Shown piece after piece: positions 56,094 to 64,000 of a stretch of 64,000 nucleotides of DNA. The position numbers were made by a program, and so were the translations under genes. Source of the stretch: Cohaesibacter celericrescens. GTDB taxonomy: Bacteria; Pseudomonadota; Alphaproteobacteria; Rhizobiales; Cohaesibacteraceae. How positions within the stretch are numbered: position 1 is the first letter of the stretch; each line of letters opens with the position of its first letter. The DNA is taken from the NCBI RefSeq assembly GCF_002866925.1, contig NZ_PKUQ01000050.1, positions 85,810 to 149,809 on the forward strand, read 5' to 3'. Under the pieces are notes generated by a model, which did not search any database, was not told where the DNA came from, and worked only from the letters and a program-made list of their open reading frames with translations.

Positions 56094-57392
56094 ATGACAC
56101 AATCACCAACCAAACCCGAGACGGTTGGACCTGTTAGCCTTCTGGAATGTCTCAAAGCGATCAACGCCGGCATACTAACGCCTCAAGAGTCCATAGCAGG
56201 CTGTCTGTCGCGCATCGAAGCGTATGACGCAGAAATCATGGCCTTTTCATCCCTGAGCGAAACCGCCTTGCACGACGCGACCCAGGCATCCGGGCCATTG
56301 AGCGGCATCGGCATGGCCGTTAAAGATATATTCGACACCTACGATTTACCAACGGAGTGCAATTCTCCTATCTATCACGGTCACATGTCCGGACGGGACG
56401 CAGCAATTGTTGCGCAGGCGCGCAAGGCCGGTAGCACCTTGCTGGGCAAATCAGCAACCACAGAATTTGCCTTTCTCCAACCCGGCACCACCCGCAATCC
56501 GCATAATCTGGAGTATACACCCGGTGGTTCCTCTTCGGGGTCAGCGGCAGCCGTTGCTGCGGGCATGGCCCATTTGGCCTTGGGCACACAAACCGGTGGC
56601 TCGATCATTCGCCCCGCGGCCTTTTGCGGTGTCACAGGCTTCAAGCCAAGCGCAGGTCTGTTGCCCAAAGTTGGTATCAAAGAATTTTCCTGGTCTCTCG
56701 ATACTGTAGGCCTCTTTACAGCAACCGTCGCCGATGTGGCATTTGCGGCGTCTGTGCTGACAGGGCGCACCCTCAAAATCGCCCCAGAAGCACAGTTTGA
56801 ACTGCCCAGACTAGGCATCGTGCGCAGCCATTCTTGGTCGGAAGCAGACCCCGGCTATCGCCAGCAGTTTGAAGACCTGATCAAAAGCCTCAAGCGCTTT
56901 GGCGTTGACTTGATAGACATAGAACCAAGCGACACCCACATCGCAGCTTTTCATGCCCATCAGATTATTCAGGATTATGAAGCGCGGCAGGCTTTGGCAT
57001 GGGAATACTCGACCCACCCCGATCAACTCAGCCCCTTGCTGAAGCAGACCCTCGACTTTGCCCAGACCATCAAGCCCTCCGACTATGACGAAGCCCGCAT
57101 GTGCGCGGAAAATGCCAGCAAGGAAATGGACGAGCATTTCGAAGATGTCGATGCCTTGATAAGTCTTTCTGCACCCGGCCCTGCACCAAAAGGATTGGCG
57201 TCAACAGGCTCCCCGATTTTCAACCGCATCTGGACCCTGTTCGGACTTCCAGCCATCAACATAGCTGGCCTGACCACCCAAGATGGCCTGCCACTGGGTG
57301 TGCAAATCATCGGTCCCTACATGGCCGATCAAGCAACATTGCATATTGCCCATTGGCTGGAAGGGGCGATCAAACGTCACCAAGAGAGATAG
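56094..57392 (+). CDS. Amidase-signature family hydrolase
   Basis: A serine amidohydrolase with the Ser-cisSer-Lys triad. I start at the ATG at 56094 (432 residues) because GTGAGGAC lies 7 bases before it; an ATG at 56061 would add eleven unconserved residues. The signature is clear: GMAVKDIFDTYDLPT with the catalytic lysine (about 78), PGGSSSGSAAAVAAGMAHLALG with the cis-serine, and TQTGGSIIRPAAFCGVTGFKPS with the nucleophile. It is close to GatA-like, aryl-acylamidase and allophanate hydrolase proteins, but no gatB or gatC is near. The substrate cannot be predicted. Confidence 0.9.
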   Translation: MTQSPTKPETVGPVSLLECLKAINAGILTPQESIAGCLSRIEAYDAEIMAFSSLSETALHDATQASGPLSGIGMAVKDIFDTYDLPTECNSPIYHGHMSGRDAAIVAQARKAGSTLLGKSATTEFAFLQPGTTRNPHNLEYTPGGSSSGSAAAVAAGMAHLALGTQTGGSIIRPAAFCGVTGFKPSAGLLPKVGIKEFSWSLDTVGLFTATVADVAFAASVLTGRTLKIAPEAQFELPRLGIVRSHSWSEADPGYRQQFEDLIKSLKRFGVDLIDIEPSDTHIAAFHAHQIIQDYEARQALAWEYSTHPDQLSPLLKQTLDFAQTIKPSDYDEARMCAENASKEMDEHFEDVDALISLSAPGPAPKGLASTGSPIFNRIWTLFGLPAINIAGLTTQDGLPLGVQIIGPYMADQATLHIAHWLEGAIKRHQER

Positions 57393-57769
57393 CTACAAGC
57401 ATGGTTTAGGTATGATCCGACAGCTTGCTCGGCTCCTGCGTCTGGTGCCTACCTATATGCTGGCACCAGAACGACAAGCAGGGACCATGGGCAATATTCA
57501 TGAGCGAGCCAGATCGACAGGGATAAGGACAGTCAATAACCAGCCGCGATTTTGAAAAATTTATGAATATTGCATGACAATTTCACCTTCTATCCCCTGT
57601 TTTCTGACACAAATTGTCACAGGGCTTATCGAGGCGAGACAAAGGGTTATTGAGAAAAAGGCTGCCAAATTGCCCATTTTTAAGGCGTATGAATAATTTT
57701 TCACTTTTTGATCCGCCCAAGTTATCCTAGACTTCAGGTCCAGAAGAAAAGGCTTGGAGGAGCTATAAC
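57393..57769 (+). other. Intergenic region before the small membrane peptide gene
   Basis: 377 bases with no larger gene supported. It contains an inverted repeat TGACA-N5-TGTCA (57605-57619). A loose promoter-like pair (TTGCCC near 57674 and TATGAA/ATAATT about 16-17 bases on) could drive the small gene that follows. Confidence 0.35.
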
Positions 57770-57847
57770 ATGATTAAGTCTATGAATTTCATGTTTGTAT
57801 GTGCAGCCTTTGCATTCGTAGCAGCTGTTGTGTTTGGCATTATTTAA
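57770..57847 (+). CDS. 25-residue predicted membrane peptide
   Basis: A frame of 25 codons with an exceptional GGAGGAG ribosome binding site 8 bases before the ATG. The product starts MIKSMNFMFVCAAF and continues as one hydrophobic helix (residues 6-25) ending in FGII, with a single N-terminal lysine to set topology. A hairpin terminator lies 90 bases after the stop, so the frame sits in its own short transcription unit. I do not recognise a family; it could be an accessory subunit of a membrane complex or a membrane-stress peptide, as many such small proteins are. Confidence rests on the ribosome site, hydrophobicity and terminator. Confidence 0.55.
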   Translation: MIKSMNFMFVCAAFAFVAAVVFGII

Positions 57848-57938
57848 GCAACAAAATGCCAGACATCATTTTGCAGTTAGAGGCTGACGATTAAGGCCGT
57901 TGAAAAGACAGGCCTATTTAAAGATTTGGGACAAAAAA

Positions 57939-57960
57939 ACCGGGACTGCTCCCGGTTTTT
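57939..57960 (+). terminator. Rho-independent terminator between the small gene and metH
   Basis: ACCGGGA (57939-57945) and TCCCGGT (57950-57956) form a perfect stem with loop CTGC, followed by TTTTCTACTTTT. The 5' flank AAAAAAA would give a U-run on the minus strand too, so it can end metH transcription from the other side. Confidence 0.9.
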
Positions 57961-58004
57961 CTACTTTTAGAATTACTTCAAATACATCAGCTCTACTGAA
58001 CAGC

Positions 58005-61000
58005 TCATGGTCGGTAGTTCAGGATTGGAGCCAGCCACTTCTCAGCCACTTTAATGTCCCATCCTTTACGCGCCGCATAATCAGCCACCTGATCCTTTTC
58101 GATTTTGCCAACACCGAAATAATAGCTGTCAGGATGCGCAAAATACAGCCCGGACACAGCGGATCCCGGCACCATTGCGCAGCTTTCGGTCAAACGAATG
58201 CCAGTCCGGGCTTCGGCATCCAGAAGAGCAAACAGCGTACGTTTTTCTGTATGGTCTGGTTGGGCGGGATAGCCTGCCGCTGGCCGAATGCCCTGATATT
58301 TTTCGGCAATAAGATCCTCTGTACTCAACCCCTCTTGTGCCCCATAACCCCAGAACTCGCGGCGCACCCGTTTGTGCATCACTTCGGCAAAAGCTTCGGC
58401 CAATCTGTCCGCCAACGCCTGCATCAGGATTTTGGAATAATCATCCCCTTCCGCATCAAACGCAGCGACATACTTTTCTTCACCAAAACCGGTTGAAACA
58501 GCAAAACCGCCAATATAGTCGGTAACATGGGTATCGATCGGAGCCACAAAGTCACTCAGCGCCACATTGGATCGCGCTGCACGCCCTGCAATCTGTTGCC
58601 GCAAGGAATAGAACCGCGCGATCTCATCACCTTTGCTATCGTCAGAATAGACTGCTATATCGTCGCCCACCGCATTGGCAGGCCACAGACCAATCACGGC
58701 CCTTGCCGTCAACCATTTCTCATCGACAATTTTCTTCAGCATTGCCTGCGCATCATTAAACAGGCTTGTTGCCACTTCACCGTATTTATCATCGGTCAAA
58801 ATGGCAGGATAGCGCCCCTTCATTTCCCACGTCGAAAAGAAAGGCGTCCAGTCGATGTAGGGCACAAGCTCTGCAAGGTCATAATTGTCAAACACCTTTG
58901 TGCCGGTGAACTGCGGTTTGACCGGTTGATACCCATCCCAGTCGATCTTCAAAGCATTGTTACGAGCGGCATCGATGGTAAGGCGTTTTTTCTTGTCCTG
59001 AGCCGCTTCATGCTTGACGCGAACCTGAACATAATCATCTTTGATTTGCCCGACATAATCGTCTTTTTCACGCGATAGCAATTTGGTCGCCACCCCGACA
59101 GCCCGGCTGGCATCGGTGACATAAATCGCCTGCCCGCGCACATAGTTGGGCGCAACCTTTACCGCCGTGTGCACTTTAGAAGTCGTTGCACCACCAATGA
59201 GCAACGGCTTGTCAAAGCCTTCACGTTCCAGCTCGGCAGCCACATGACACATTTCGTCCAATGATGGGGTAATCAGGCCTGACAGACCGATGATATCGAC
59301 ATTCTCGCGCCGCGCCGCTTCCAAAATAGTGGCGGAAGACACCATAACCCCCAGATCAACCACGTCATAACCGTTGCACTGCAGAACCACACCGACGATA
59401 TTTTTGCCAATATCATGCACATCGCCCTTGACGGTTGCCATCAACACCTTGCCCGCGCTGCGACGCTCGCCGTCTTGTTCAGCATCCATAAAGGGCAACA
59501 GATAGGCCACCGCTTTTTTCATCACGCGGGCAGACTTCACCACCTGCGGCAAGAACATCTTGCCATCACCGAACAGATCACCAACGACATTCATGCCGTC
59601 CATCAGCGGTCCTTCGATAACGTCGAGAGTACGCACAGATTTGACGCGCGCTTCTTCAGCATCGTCTTCGATATAATCGCTGATGCCCTTAACCAGCGCG
59701 TGTTCGATGCGTTTCTCTACCGGCAACTCCCGCCAAGACAGATCGACAACACGCACTTCGCCTTTTTTATGCAAGAAGCGTTCGGCAATTTCGAGCAAGC
59801 GATCGGTGGAATCATCGCGGCGGTTCAGCACGACATCTTCGATACGCTCAAGCAATTCCTTGTCGATTTGGTCATAGACCATCAACTGTCCGGCATTAAC
59901 GATGGACATGTCCAACCCGATCTTGATGGCATGATACAGAAAGGCTGAATGCATCGCCTCACGCACCAGATTGTTGCCACGGAAAGAAAAAGACAGGTTC
60001 GATAGGCCACCAGAAACATGCGCCCCTGGCAGATTTTCACGGATCCATTTGGTGGCGTTGATGAAGTCGACACCATAATTGTTATGCTCTTCGATCCCCG
60101 TTGCCACAGCAAACACATTGGGATCAAAAATAACGTCTTCAGGTCTGAAGCCAACGTCATTGACCAGAATGTCATAGGAGTTTTTGCAAATCTGGATTTT
60201 GCGCTCGTAGCTGTCCGCCTGCCCTTTTTCATCAAAGGCCATCACGACAACAGCCGCGCCATAGCGCTTGACCAGTTCGGCCTGTTTGACGAACGCGTCT
60301 TTGCCTTCTTTCATCGAGATAGAATTGACCACGGACTTGCCCTGAAGGCATTTCAGCCCCGCCTCGATGACACTCCATTTGGAGCTGTCCACCATGATAG
60401 GCACACGCGAGATGTCCGGTTCTGCAACAATCAGATTGAGGAATGTCGTCATTGCCTCTTCAGAATCGAGCAAGCCCTCATCCATATTGACGTCAATGAT
60501 CTGGGCACCGCTTTCCACCTGTTGCCGCGCCACATCCAGCGCCGCTTCATAGTCACCTTCGGTGATCAGACGGCGAAATTTGGCCGACCCCGTAACGTTG
60601 GTGCGCTCACCGATATTGACGAAATTGGTCTCAGGCGTCAGCGTAAAGGGCTCAAGACCCGACAAGTGCATATAGGGAGCAAGTTTAGGCACTTCGCGCG
60701 TTGGATACTTTTTCACGACCTCGGCAATAGCCCGAATGTGATCCGGCGTCGTACCACAACAGCCACCGACGATATTGATCAGGCCGTCCCGGGCGAACCC
60801 TTCCAGCAAGCCCGCCATATGCTCGGGGCTTTCATCATATTCGCCAAATTCGTTCGGCAATCCGGCATTGGGATAGGTGGAAACCAGCGTTTCGGCGACC
60901 CGAGACAGGCTATCGACATGCTGACGCAGCTCGGCTGCCCCCAAGGCACAATTGAGGCCCACAGCGAAGGGTTTGACGTGACTTATGGAATGATAAAAGG

Positions 61001-61703
61001 CTTCCGCTGTCTGACCAGACAAGGTGCGGCCAGATTTATCGGTGATTGTGCCAGATACAATCACCGGCCAACGCATACCACGCTCTTCGAAAACCTCTTC
61101 CACGGCAAACAGTGCCGCCTTGGCATTCAGCGTATCAAAGATCGTCTCAACGGTCAGAGCATCCGCCCCACCGTCAAGCAGGCCGTTGGCAGCTTCTTTG
61201 TAAGCGATGCGCAGGTCGTCAAAAGACACCGCGCGATATCCGGGGTTGTTCACATCGGGTGAAATGGAGGCCGTCCGGTTTGTTGGCCCCATTGCTCCCA
61301 AAACAAAACAATGGCGCCCCGGCTGGCTGGCTTCTACGGCAAGCGCGGCTTCCTTGGCAATTCTGGCACTGACCACATTCAACTCATAGGCCAAATGCTG
61401 CATGGCATAGTCAGCCTGCGCGATCGATGTTGAGGAGAAGGTGTTTGTACCGGCAAAGTCAGCACCGGCTTCAAAATACTGCCGATGGATATCGCGGATG
61501 GCATCTGGACGCGTGATGGACAGCAAATCATTATTGCCCTTCAGATCCTGATTCCACATGGCAAATTGCTCACCGCGAAAATCATCTTCTTGCAGTTCGA
61601 GACGTTGGATCATGGTTCCCATGGCCCCGTCAAGAATGAGAATGCGCTCAGACGCCAGACGGGTCAGCAGCTCAAACGATGGGCTTAAAGACAGGCTCGA
61701 CAT
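58005..61703 (-). CDS. metH: Cobalamin-dependent methionine synthase MetH
   Basis: MetH transfers the methyl of 5-methyl-tetrahydrofolate to homocysteine through cobalamin. From the ATG at 61703 (AAGGAAA upstream) it has 1232 residues and all four modules. The homocysteine-binding domain has zinc cysteines at 252 (GLNCALG) and 315-316 (GGCCGTT). The pterin-binding domain (about 345-625) has [16 protein letters not shown]. The B12 domain has the cobalt-ligand motif DVHDIGKN. The reactivation domain (about 900-1232) has [15 protein letters not shown] for SAM. Keeping the activation domain in one chain differs from organisms with a separate one. It follows metF on the same strand, both behind an ArsR-type regulator. 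Confidence 0.97.
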   Translation of the reverse strand: MSSLSLSPSFELLTRLASERILILDGAMGTMIQRLELQEDDFRGEQFAMWNQDLKGNNDLLSITRPDAIRDIHRQYFEAGADFAGTNTFSSTSIAQADYAMQHLAYELNVVSARIAKEAALAVEASQPGRHCFVLGAMGPTNRTASISPDVNNPGYRAVSFDDLRIAYKEAANGLLDGGADALTVETIFDTLNAKAALFAVEEVFEERGMRWPVIVSGTITDKSGRTLSGQTAEAFYHSISHVKPFAVGLNCALGAAELRQHVDSLSRVAETLVSTYPNAGLPNEFGEYDESPEHMAGLLEGFARDGLINIVGGCCGTTPDHIRAIAEVVKKYPTREVPKLAPYMHLSGLEPFTLTPETNFVNIGERTNVTGSAKFRRLITEGDYEAALDVARQQVESGAQIIDVNMDEGLLDSEEAMTTFLNLIVAEPDISRVPIMVDSSKWSVIEAGLKCLQGKSVVNSISMKEGKDAFVKQAELVKRYGAAVVVMAFDEKGQADSYERKIQICKNSYDILVNDVGFRPEDVIFDPNVFAVATGIEEHNNYGVDFINATKWIRENLPGAHVSGGLSNLSFSFRGNNLVREAMHSAFLYHAIKIGLDMSIVNAGQLMVYDQIDKELLERIEDVVLNRRDDSTDRLLEIAERFLHKKGEVRVVDLSWRELPVEKRIEHALVKGISDYIEDDAEEARVKSVRTLDVIEGPLMDGMNVVGDLFGDGKMFLPQVVKSARVMKKAVAYLLPFMDAEQDGERRSAGKVLMATVKGDVHDIGKNIVGVVLQCNGYDVVDLGVMVSSATILEAARRENVDIIGLSGLITPSLDEMCHVAAELEREGFDKPLLIGGATTSKVHTAVKVAPNYVRGQAIYVTDASRAVGVATKLLSREKDDYVGQIKDDYVQVRVKHEAAQDKKKRLTIDAARNNALKIDWDGYQPVKPQFTGTKVFDNYDLAELVPYIDWTPFFSTWEMKGRYPAILTDDKYGEVATSLFNDAQAMLKKIVDEKWLTARAVIGLWPANAVGDDIAVYSDDSKGDEIARFYSLRQQIAGRAARSNVALSDFVAPIDTHVTDYIGGFAVSTGFGEEKYVAAFDAEGDDYSKILMQALADRLAEAFAEVMHKRVRREFWGYGAQEGLSTEDLIAEKYQGIRPAAGYPAQPDHTEKRTLFALLDAEARTGIRLTESCAMVPGSAVSGLYFAHPDSYYFGVGKIEKDQVADYAARKGWDIKVAEKWLAPILNYRP

Positions 61704-61774
61704 GACTTGGTTTCCTTCACTCACTTAACTGGCTTTGCGGGCAATCCCGCGTCTCGATCTATTTCAACAATGGG

Positions 61775-62674
61775 TTAGACAGCAACCGGACGCATACCCA
61801 GAAGATGACAAATGGCATAGGACAGGTTGGCGCGGTTCATGGTGTAGAAATGGAAATCATCCACCCCCCGCTCATGCAAATCATTCACCTGTTCAGCAGC
61901 AATCGCCGCAGCGACCAGACGATGGGTCTCAGGATCATTGTCCAATCCCTCAAACCGGTTGGCCAACCATTGCGGCACACTAGCGCCTGTCCGTCCGGCA
62001 AAATTTGCCATCTGGACAAAATTGTGAATAGGCAGAATACCCGGTACAATGGGAATGAAAATCCCTGCCCGACGGGCGCGCTCCACATAAGCTTCATACA
62101 AATCGTTATCAAAGAAAAACTGCGTAATCGCCCGGGTCGCACCGGCGTCGACTTTTTGGCGCAACATTTCGATATCGGTAGCAAAATCGGGACTTTCCGG
62201 ATGTTTTTCAGGATAGGCCGACACAGAGACCTCAAATCCACCAATATCGCGGATGCCAGCCACCAGATCAGCCGCATTCACATACCCGTCCGCGTGAGGC
62301 ACATATTTACTGCCCACCCCGTCGGCGGGGTCTCCCCGCAGAGCAACAATATGCTTCACTCCGCAAGCGGCATAAGACTCGACAACCTCGTTCACCTCGG
62401 CTTTGGTCGCGCCAACACACGTCAAATGCGCAGCAGCAGGAACATGGGTTTCGGTTATAATGCGTTCAACTGTGGCATGGGTCCGCTCGCGGGTCGAGCC
62501 ACCCGCACCATAGGTCACCGAAACAAAATCGGGACAAAGAGGCGCAAGCCTTTTGACACAGGCCCAAAGATTTTCTTCCATTTTAGGTGTCTTGGGCGGA
62601 AAAAACTCAAAAGAGATATTCAGTTTTTCGGCTGTCTGGCTGCGTCGTCCGCTGCGCTCTGCATTGTGGTTCAT
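61775..62674 (-). CDS. metF: 5,10-Methylenetetrahydrofolate reductase MetF
   Basis: MetF makes the 5-methyl-tetrahydrofolate used by MetH. I start at the ATG at 62674 (299 residues); an in-frame TTG at 62743 would extend into the regulator gap. The TIM-barrel flavoprotein has NISFEFFPPKTPKMEENLW (about 20-38, with catalytic Glu), FVSVTYGAGGSTRERTHATV, HLTCVGATKAEV, VALRGDP and ITQFFFDNDLYEAYVERAR, all family hallmarks. It lies 71 bases upstream of metH and 94 bases after the regulator stop. Confidence 0.96.
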   Translation of the reverse strand: MNHNAERSGRRSQTAEKLNISFEFFPPKTPKMEENLWACVKRLAPLCPDFVSVTYGAGGSTRERTHATVERIITETHVPAAAHLTCVGATKAEVNEVVESYAACGVKHIVALRGDPADGVGSKYVPHADGYVNAADLVAGIRDIGGFEVSVSAYPEKHPESPDFATDIEMLRQKVDAGATRAITQFFFDNDLYEAYVERARRAGIFIPIVPGILPIHNFVQMANFAGRTGASVPQWLANRFEGLDNDPETHRLVAAAIAAEQVNDLHERGVDDFHFYTMNRANLSYAICHLLGMRPVAV

Positions 62675-62768
62675 AATTCGATACTCATTGTTTGTCGGCC
62701 TTGGGGAGGCAAGGCTTGATAATTGCGATGACCAAGAGCTCAAAGCCCCCGTCAGAAAATTCCCGAAT

Positions 62769-63749
62769 TCATATCGGCTCGCTGCCAGCCATCTTGGTCG
62801 CCACCCAGACTGTCACGGTCAAAGGTGTATCGCTCATCTCAACCAATCGGCGTTCTTGTTCCAGATCCTTTGCGATGGTCAGTTTGAAGCCTGCTTCAGC
62901 CATCCAGCGGCGCATGGCATCGTGGGAGAATCCCAATCGCCTGTGCGCATGGTCCTTTCGCAAAAATTCATGTGAATGGGGGGCAAAGTCCACAACCAGA
63001 ATGCGCCCGCCCGGAGCAATGACATTGCTCGCCTCTTCCAGTGCTGCCGAAGGATCATCAAGATAGTGTAGAACCTGATGCAATGTCACCAAATCGAACT
63101 GGCGATCAAGCGATGCTAAATCGAGAATATTGCCCTGCTGCACATGCAAGTGACCATGGTTGGGACCATCAAGACGCGAACGGGCAATTGCCAGCATCGA
63201 GCGGTTCGCATCCAAACCAAGACCATAACGGCATTGATGCGCCAAAAGTGATAGAATACTGCCCGTGCCCGTGCCCAGATCGAGCAATTGATCGATGGGC
63301 TTATCCCCCAAGCTGGCTACAATCGCCTGCTCAACAGCACTTTCGGGAACATGTAAGGCACGCAACTCGTCCCAGCGTTCAGCATTCTGTTGGAAATAAT
63401 CAGCGGCTTGCTGTGCACTGGCGGTACGAATCTGCTCCAACCGTTCTCTATCGCGCCGGATCATGACATCTTGTTGGTCGACATGGCGCAAGGCCGCTGC
63501 AATCAGATCGCCTTTTGCTTCATCTCTTGTGAGGCAATAATAGACCCATGCCCCTTCCGGCAAACGCTCGACCAGCCCGGCTTCATAGAGCAATTTGAGA
63601 TGGCGGGAAATCCGCGGTTGGCTTTGATGCAGAATGGCCGTCAAATCCTTGACCGACAAATCCCCTTCAGCCAACAACGACAGCAAACGCATACGCGTCG
63701 GCTCTCCACTCGCCTTCAACAATCCAACCATTTCATCAAGCGTCAACAT
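62769..63749 (-). CDS. ArsR-family regulator with SAM-methyltransferase domain (SahR-like)
   Basis: A 326-residue fusion of an ArsR/SmtB winged helix (residues 1-95: GEPTRMRLLSLLAEGDLSVKDLTAILHQSQPRISRHLKLLYEAGLV, in parts) and a class I methyltransferase-like domain (about 140-265: LLDLGTGTGSILSLLA as the SAM motif, then LVTLHQVLHYLDDPSAALEEA). No cysteine cluster for metal sensing is seen in the HTH, so metal response is unlikely. The methyltransferase fold could bind SAM or S-adenosylhomocysteine as effector, as in the SahR class that controls the methionine cycle. Being first in the operon with metF and metH, and having a palindrome just before its start, it is probably an autoregulator of these genes. 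GAGGTGA lies 5 bases before the ATG. Confidence 0.85.
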   Translation of the reverse strand: MLTLDEMVGLLKASGEPTRMRLLSLLAEGDLSVKDLTAILHQSQPRISRHLKLLYEAGLVERLPEGAWVYYCLTRDEAKGDLIAAALRHVDQQDVMIRRDRERLEQIRTASAQQAADYFQQNAERWDELRALHVPESAVEQAIVASLGDKPIDQLLDLGTGTGSILSLLAHQCRYGLGLDANRSMLAIARSRLDGPNHGHLHVQQGNILDLASLDRQFDLVTLHQVLHYLDDPSAALEEASNVIAPGGRILVVDFAPHSHEFLRKDHAHRRLGFSHDAMRRWMAEAGFKLTIAKDLEQERRLVEMSDTPLTVTVWVATKMAGSEPI

Positions 63750-63765
63750 TCATCACCTCAAAGAT

Positions 63766-63781
63766 ATAAAGATATCTTTAT
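63766..63781. promoter_or_regulatory. Perfect 16-bp palindrome, probable ArsR/SahR-type operator
   Basis: ATAAAGATATCTTTAT is perfectly self-complementary and lies 17-32 bases before the regulator start. On the minus strand a CTTGCT and ATAAAG pair with 17 bases between would put the operator over the -10 element. ArsR-type proteins bind such AT-rich palindromes. Confidence 0.7.
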
Positions 63782-63856
63782 GCGATTAATTTAAACATAG
63801 CAAGATCCAATCTTATATCTACACATGCTTGCGACCCAACATCGCCTGTAGACGCA

Positions 63857-63884
63857 AAAAGCCCCGCTAAACAGCGGGGCTTTT
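63857..63884 (-). terminator. Rho-independent terminator, bidirectional
   Basis: AAAAGCCCCGCT (63857-63868) and AGCGGGGCTTTT (63873-63884) form a perfect 12-bp stem with loop AAAC. It lies 45 bases past the stop of the partial minus-strand gene that starts outside the window. Confidence 0.9.
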
Positions 63885-63929
63885 GATTCATAATAATATA
63901 CTGCCAATTGTCGGCAGGTTTATTCTTTA

Positions 63930-64000
63930 TTACTCAGCGCTGGGCGCCATGCCCAATGCATGCAGATACAGATCCAGCAGCGCTTCCATTTCTTCGCGCT
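63930..64000 (-). CDS. C-terminus of an unidentified protein (5' end outside window)
   Basis: The last 22 full codons of a minus-strand gene, ending at TAA (63930-63932). The visible residues REEMEALLDLYLHALGMAP plus SAE form an acidic amphipathic helix with a short tail. This is too little to name the protein. The frame is supported by the strong terminator just downstream. Confidence 0.55.
   Translation of the reverse strand, partial: REEMEALLDLYLHALGMAPSAE

Noticed and set aside
60018..61262. 414-codon frame opposite metH
   Set aside because: Shadow of the conserved metH frame; composition is Arg/His-rich without domain patterns.

Overview
The window is a chromosomal segment of an alphaproteobacterium, most likely of the Hyphomicrobiales (Rhizobiales). 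Four things point there. The tmRNA gene is circularly permuted (two-piece), with the tag ANDNYAGSRLAAA. The flagellar regulators FlaF and FlbT are both present. The run sspB / DUF4169 / ribbon-helix-helix gene is typical of the group. The long dcw cluster runs from mraZ to ftsZ and is followed by lpxC, bamD, recN and ligA. The genus cannot be fixed from this sequence. No rRNA, tRNA, insertion sequence, prophage or CRISPR array was seen, and gene order, spacing and codon use look like vertically inherited core genome.

Layout. 1-5.5 kb: end of a flagellar operon on the + strand (flgE partial, flgK, flgL, flaF, flbT, flgD, fliQ), facing thyA. 6.7-8.3 kb: permuted ssrA (tmRNA) directly upstream of sspB, the adaptor that delivers tmRNA-tagged proteins to ClpXP, then two small genes. 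8.3-16 kb: a very large AsmA-family gene whose best start is a CTG codon, an FAD-linked D-lactate dehydrogenase-like gene, and a divergent ClC antiporter. 16-22.5 kb: uvrD/pcrA, prmA, two very small related minus-strand genes (55 and 44 codons of DUF1127-like character), and an aminopeptidase P.

22.5-48.4 kb, all on the minus strand: ligA, recN, bamD, lpxC, ftsZ, ftsA, ftsQ, ddl, then (after an intergenic terminator) murB, murC, murG, ftsW, murD, mraY, murF, murE, ftsI, ftsL, rsmH, mraZ. Transcription runs from mraZ toward ligA. Many neighbours overlap by 1-4 bases, which suggests translational coupling of peptidoglycan precursor synthesis with divisome assembly. Upstream of mraZ is a regular array of six TGGG-like boxes at exact 10-bp steps, the expected MraZ operator.

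48.7-58 kb: rnpB (RNase P RNA), whose probable -35 element overlaps the stop codon of the upstream gene; a MocR/PdxR-type regulator divergent from a PNPOx-family flavoprotein with a 10-bp inverted repeat between them; a MATE exporter; a small glyoxalase-family protein; an AmiD-like amidase; a TerB-DnaJ protein; an extensin-like lipoprotein; an amidase-signature enzyme; and a 25-residue predicted membrane peptide with a strong ribosome binding site and its own terminator. 58-63.8 kb: a methionine-cycle operon (ArsR-methyltransferase regulator, metF, metH) with a perfect 16-bp palindrome just upstream of the regulator, as expected for autoregulated SahR-type control. The window ends in the 3' end of an unidentified minus-strand gene.

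I see no clearly new multi-gene system. The most unusual items are the regulatory and small-gene features listed under findings.
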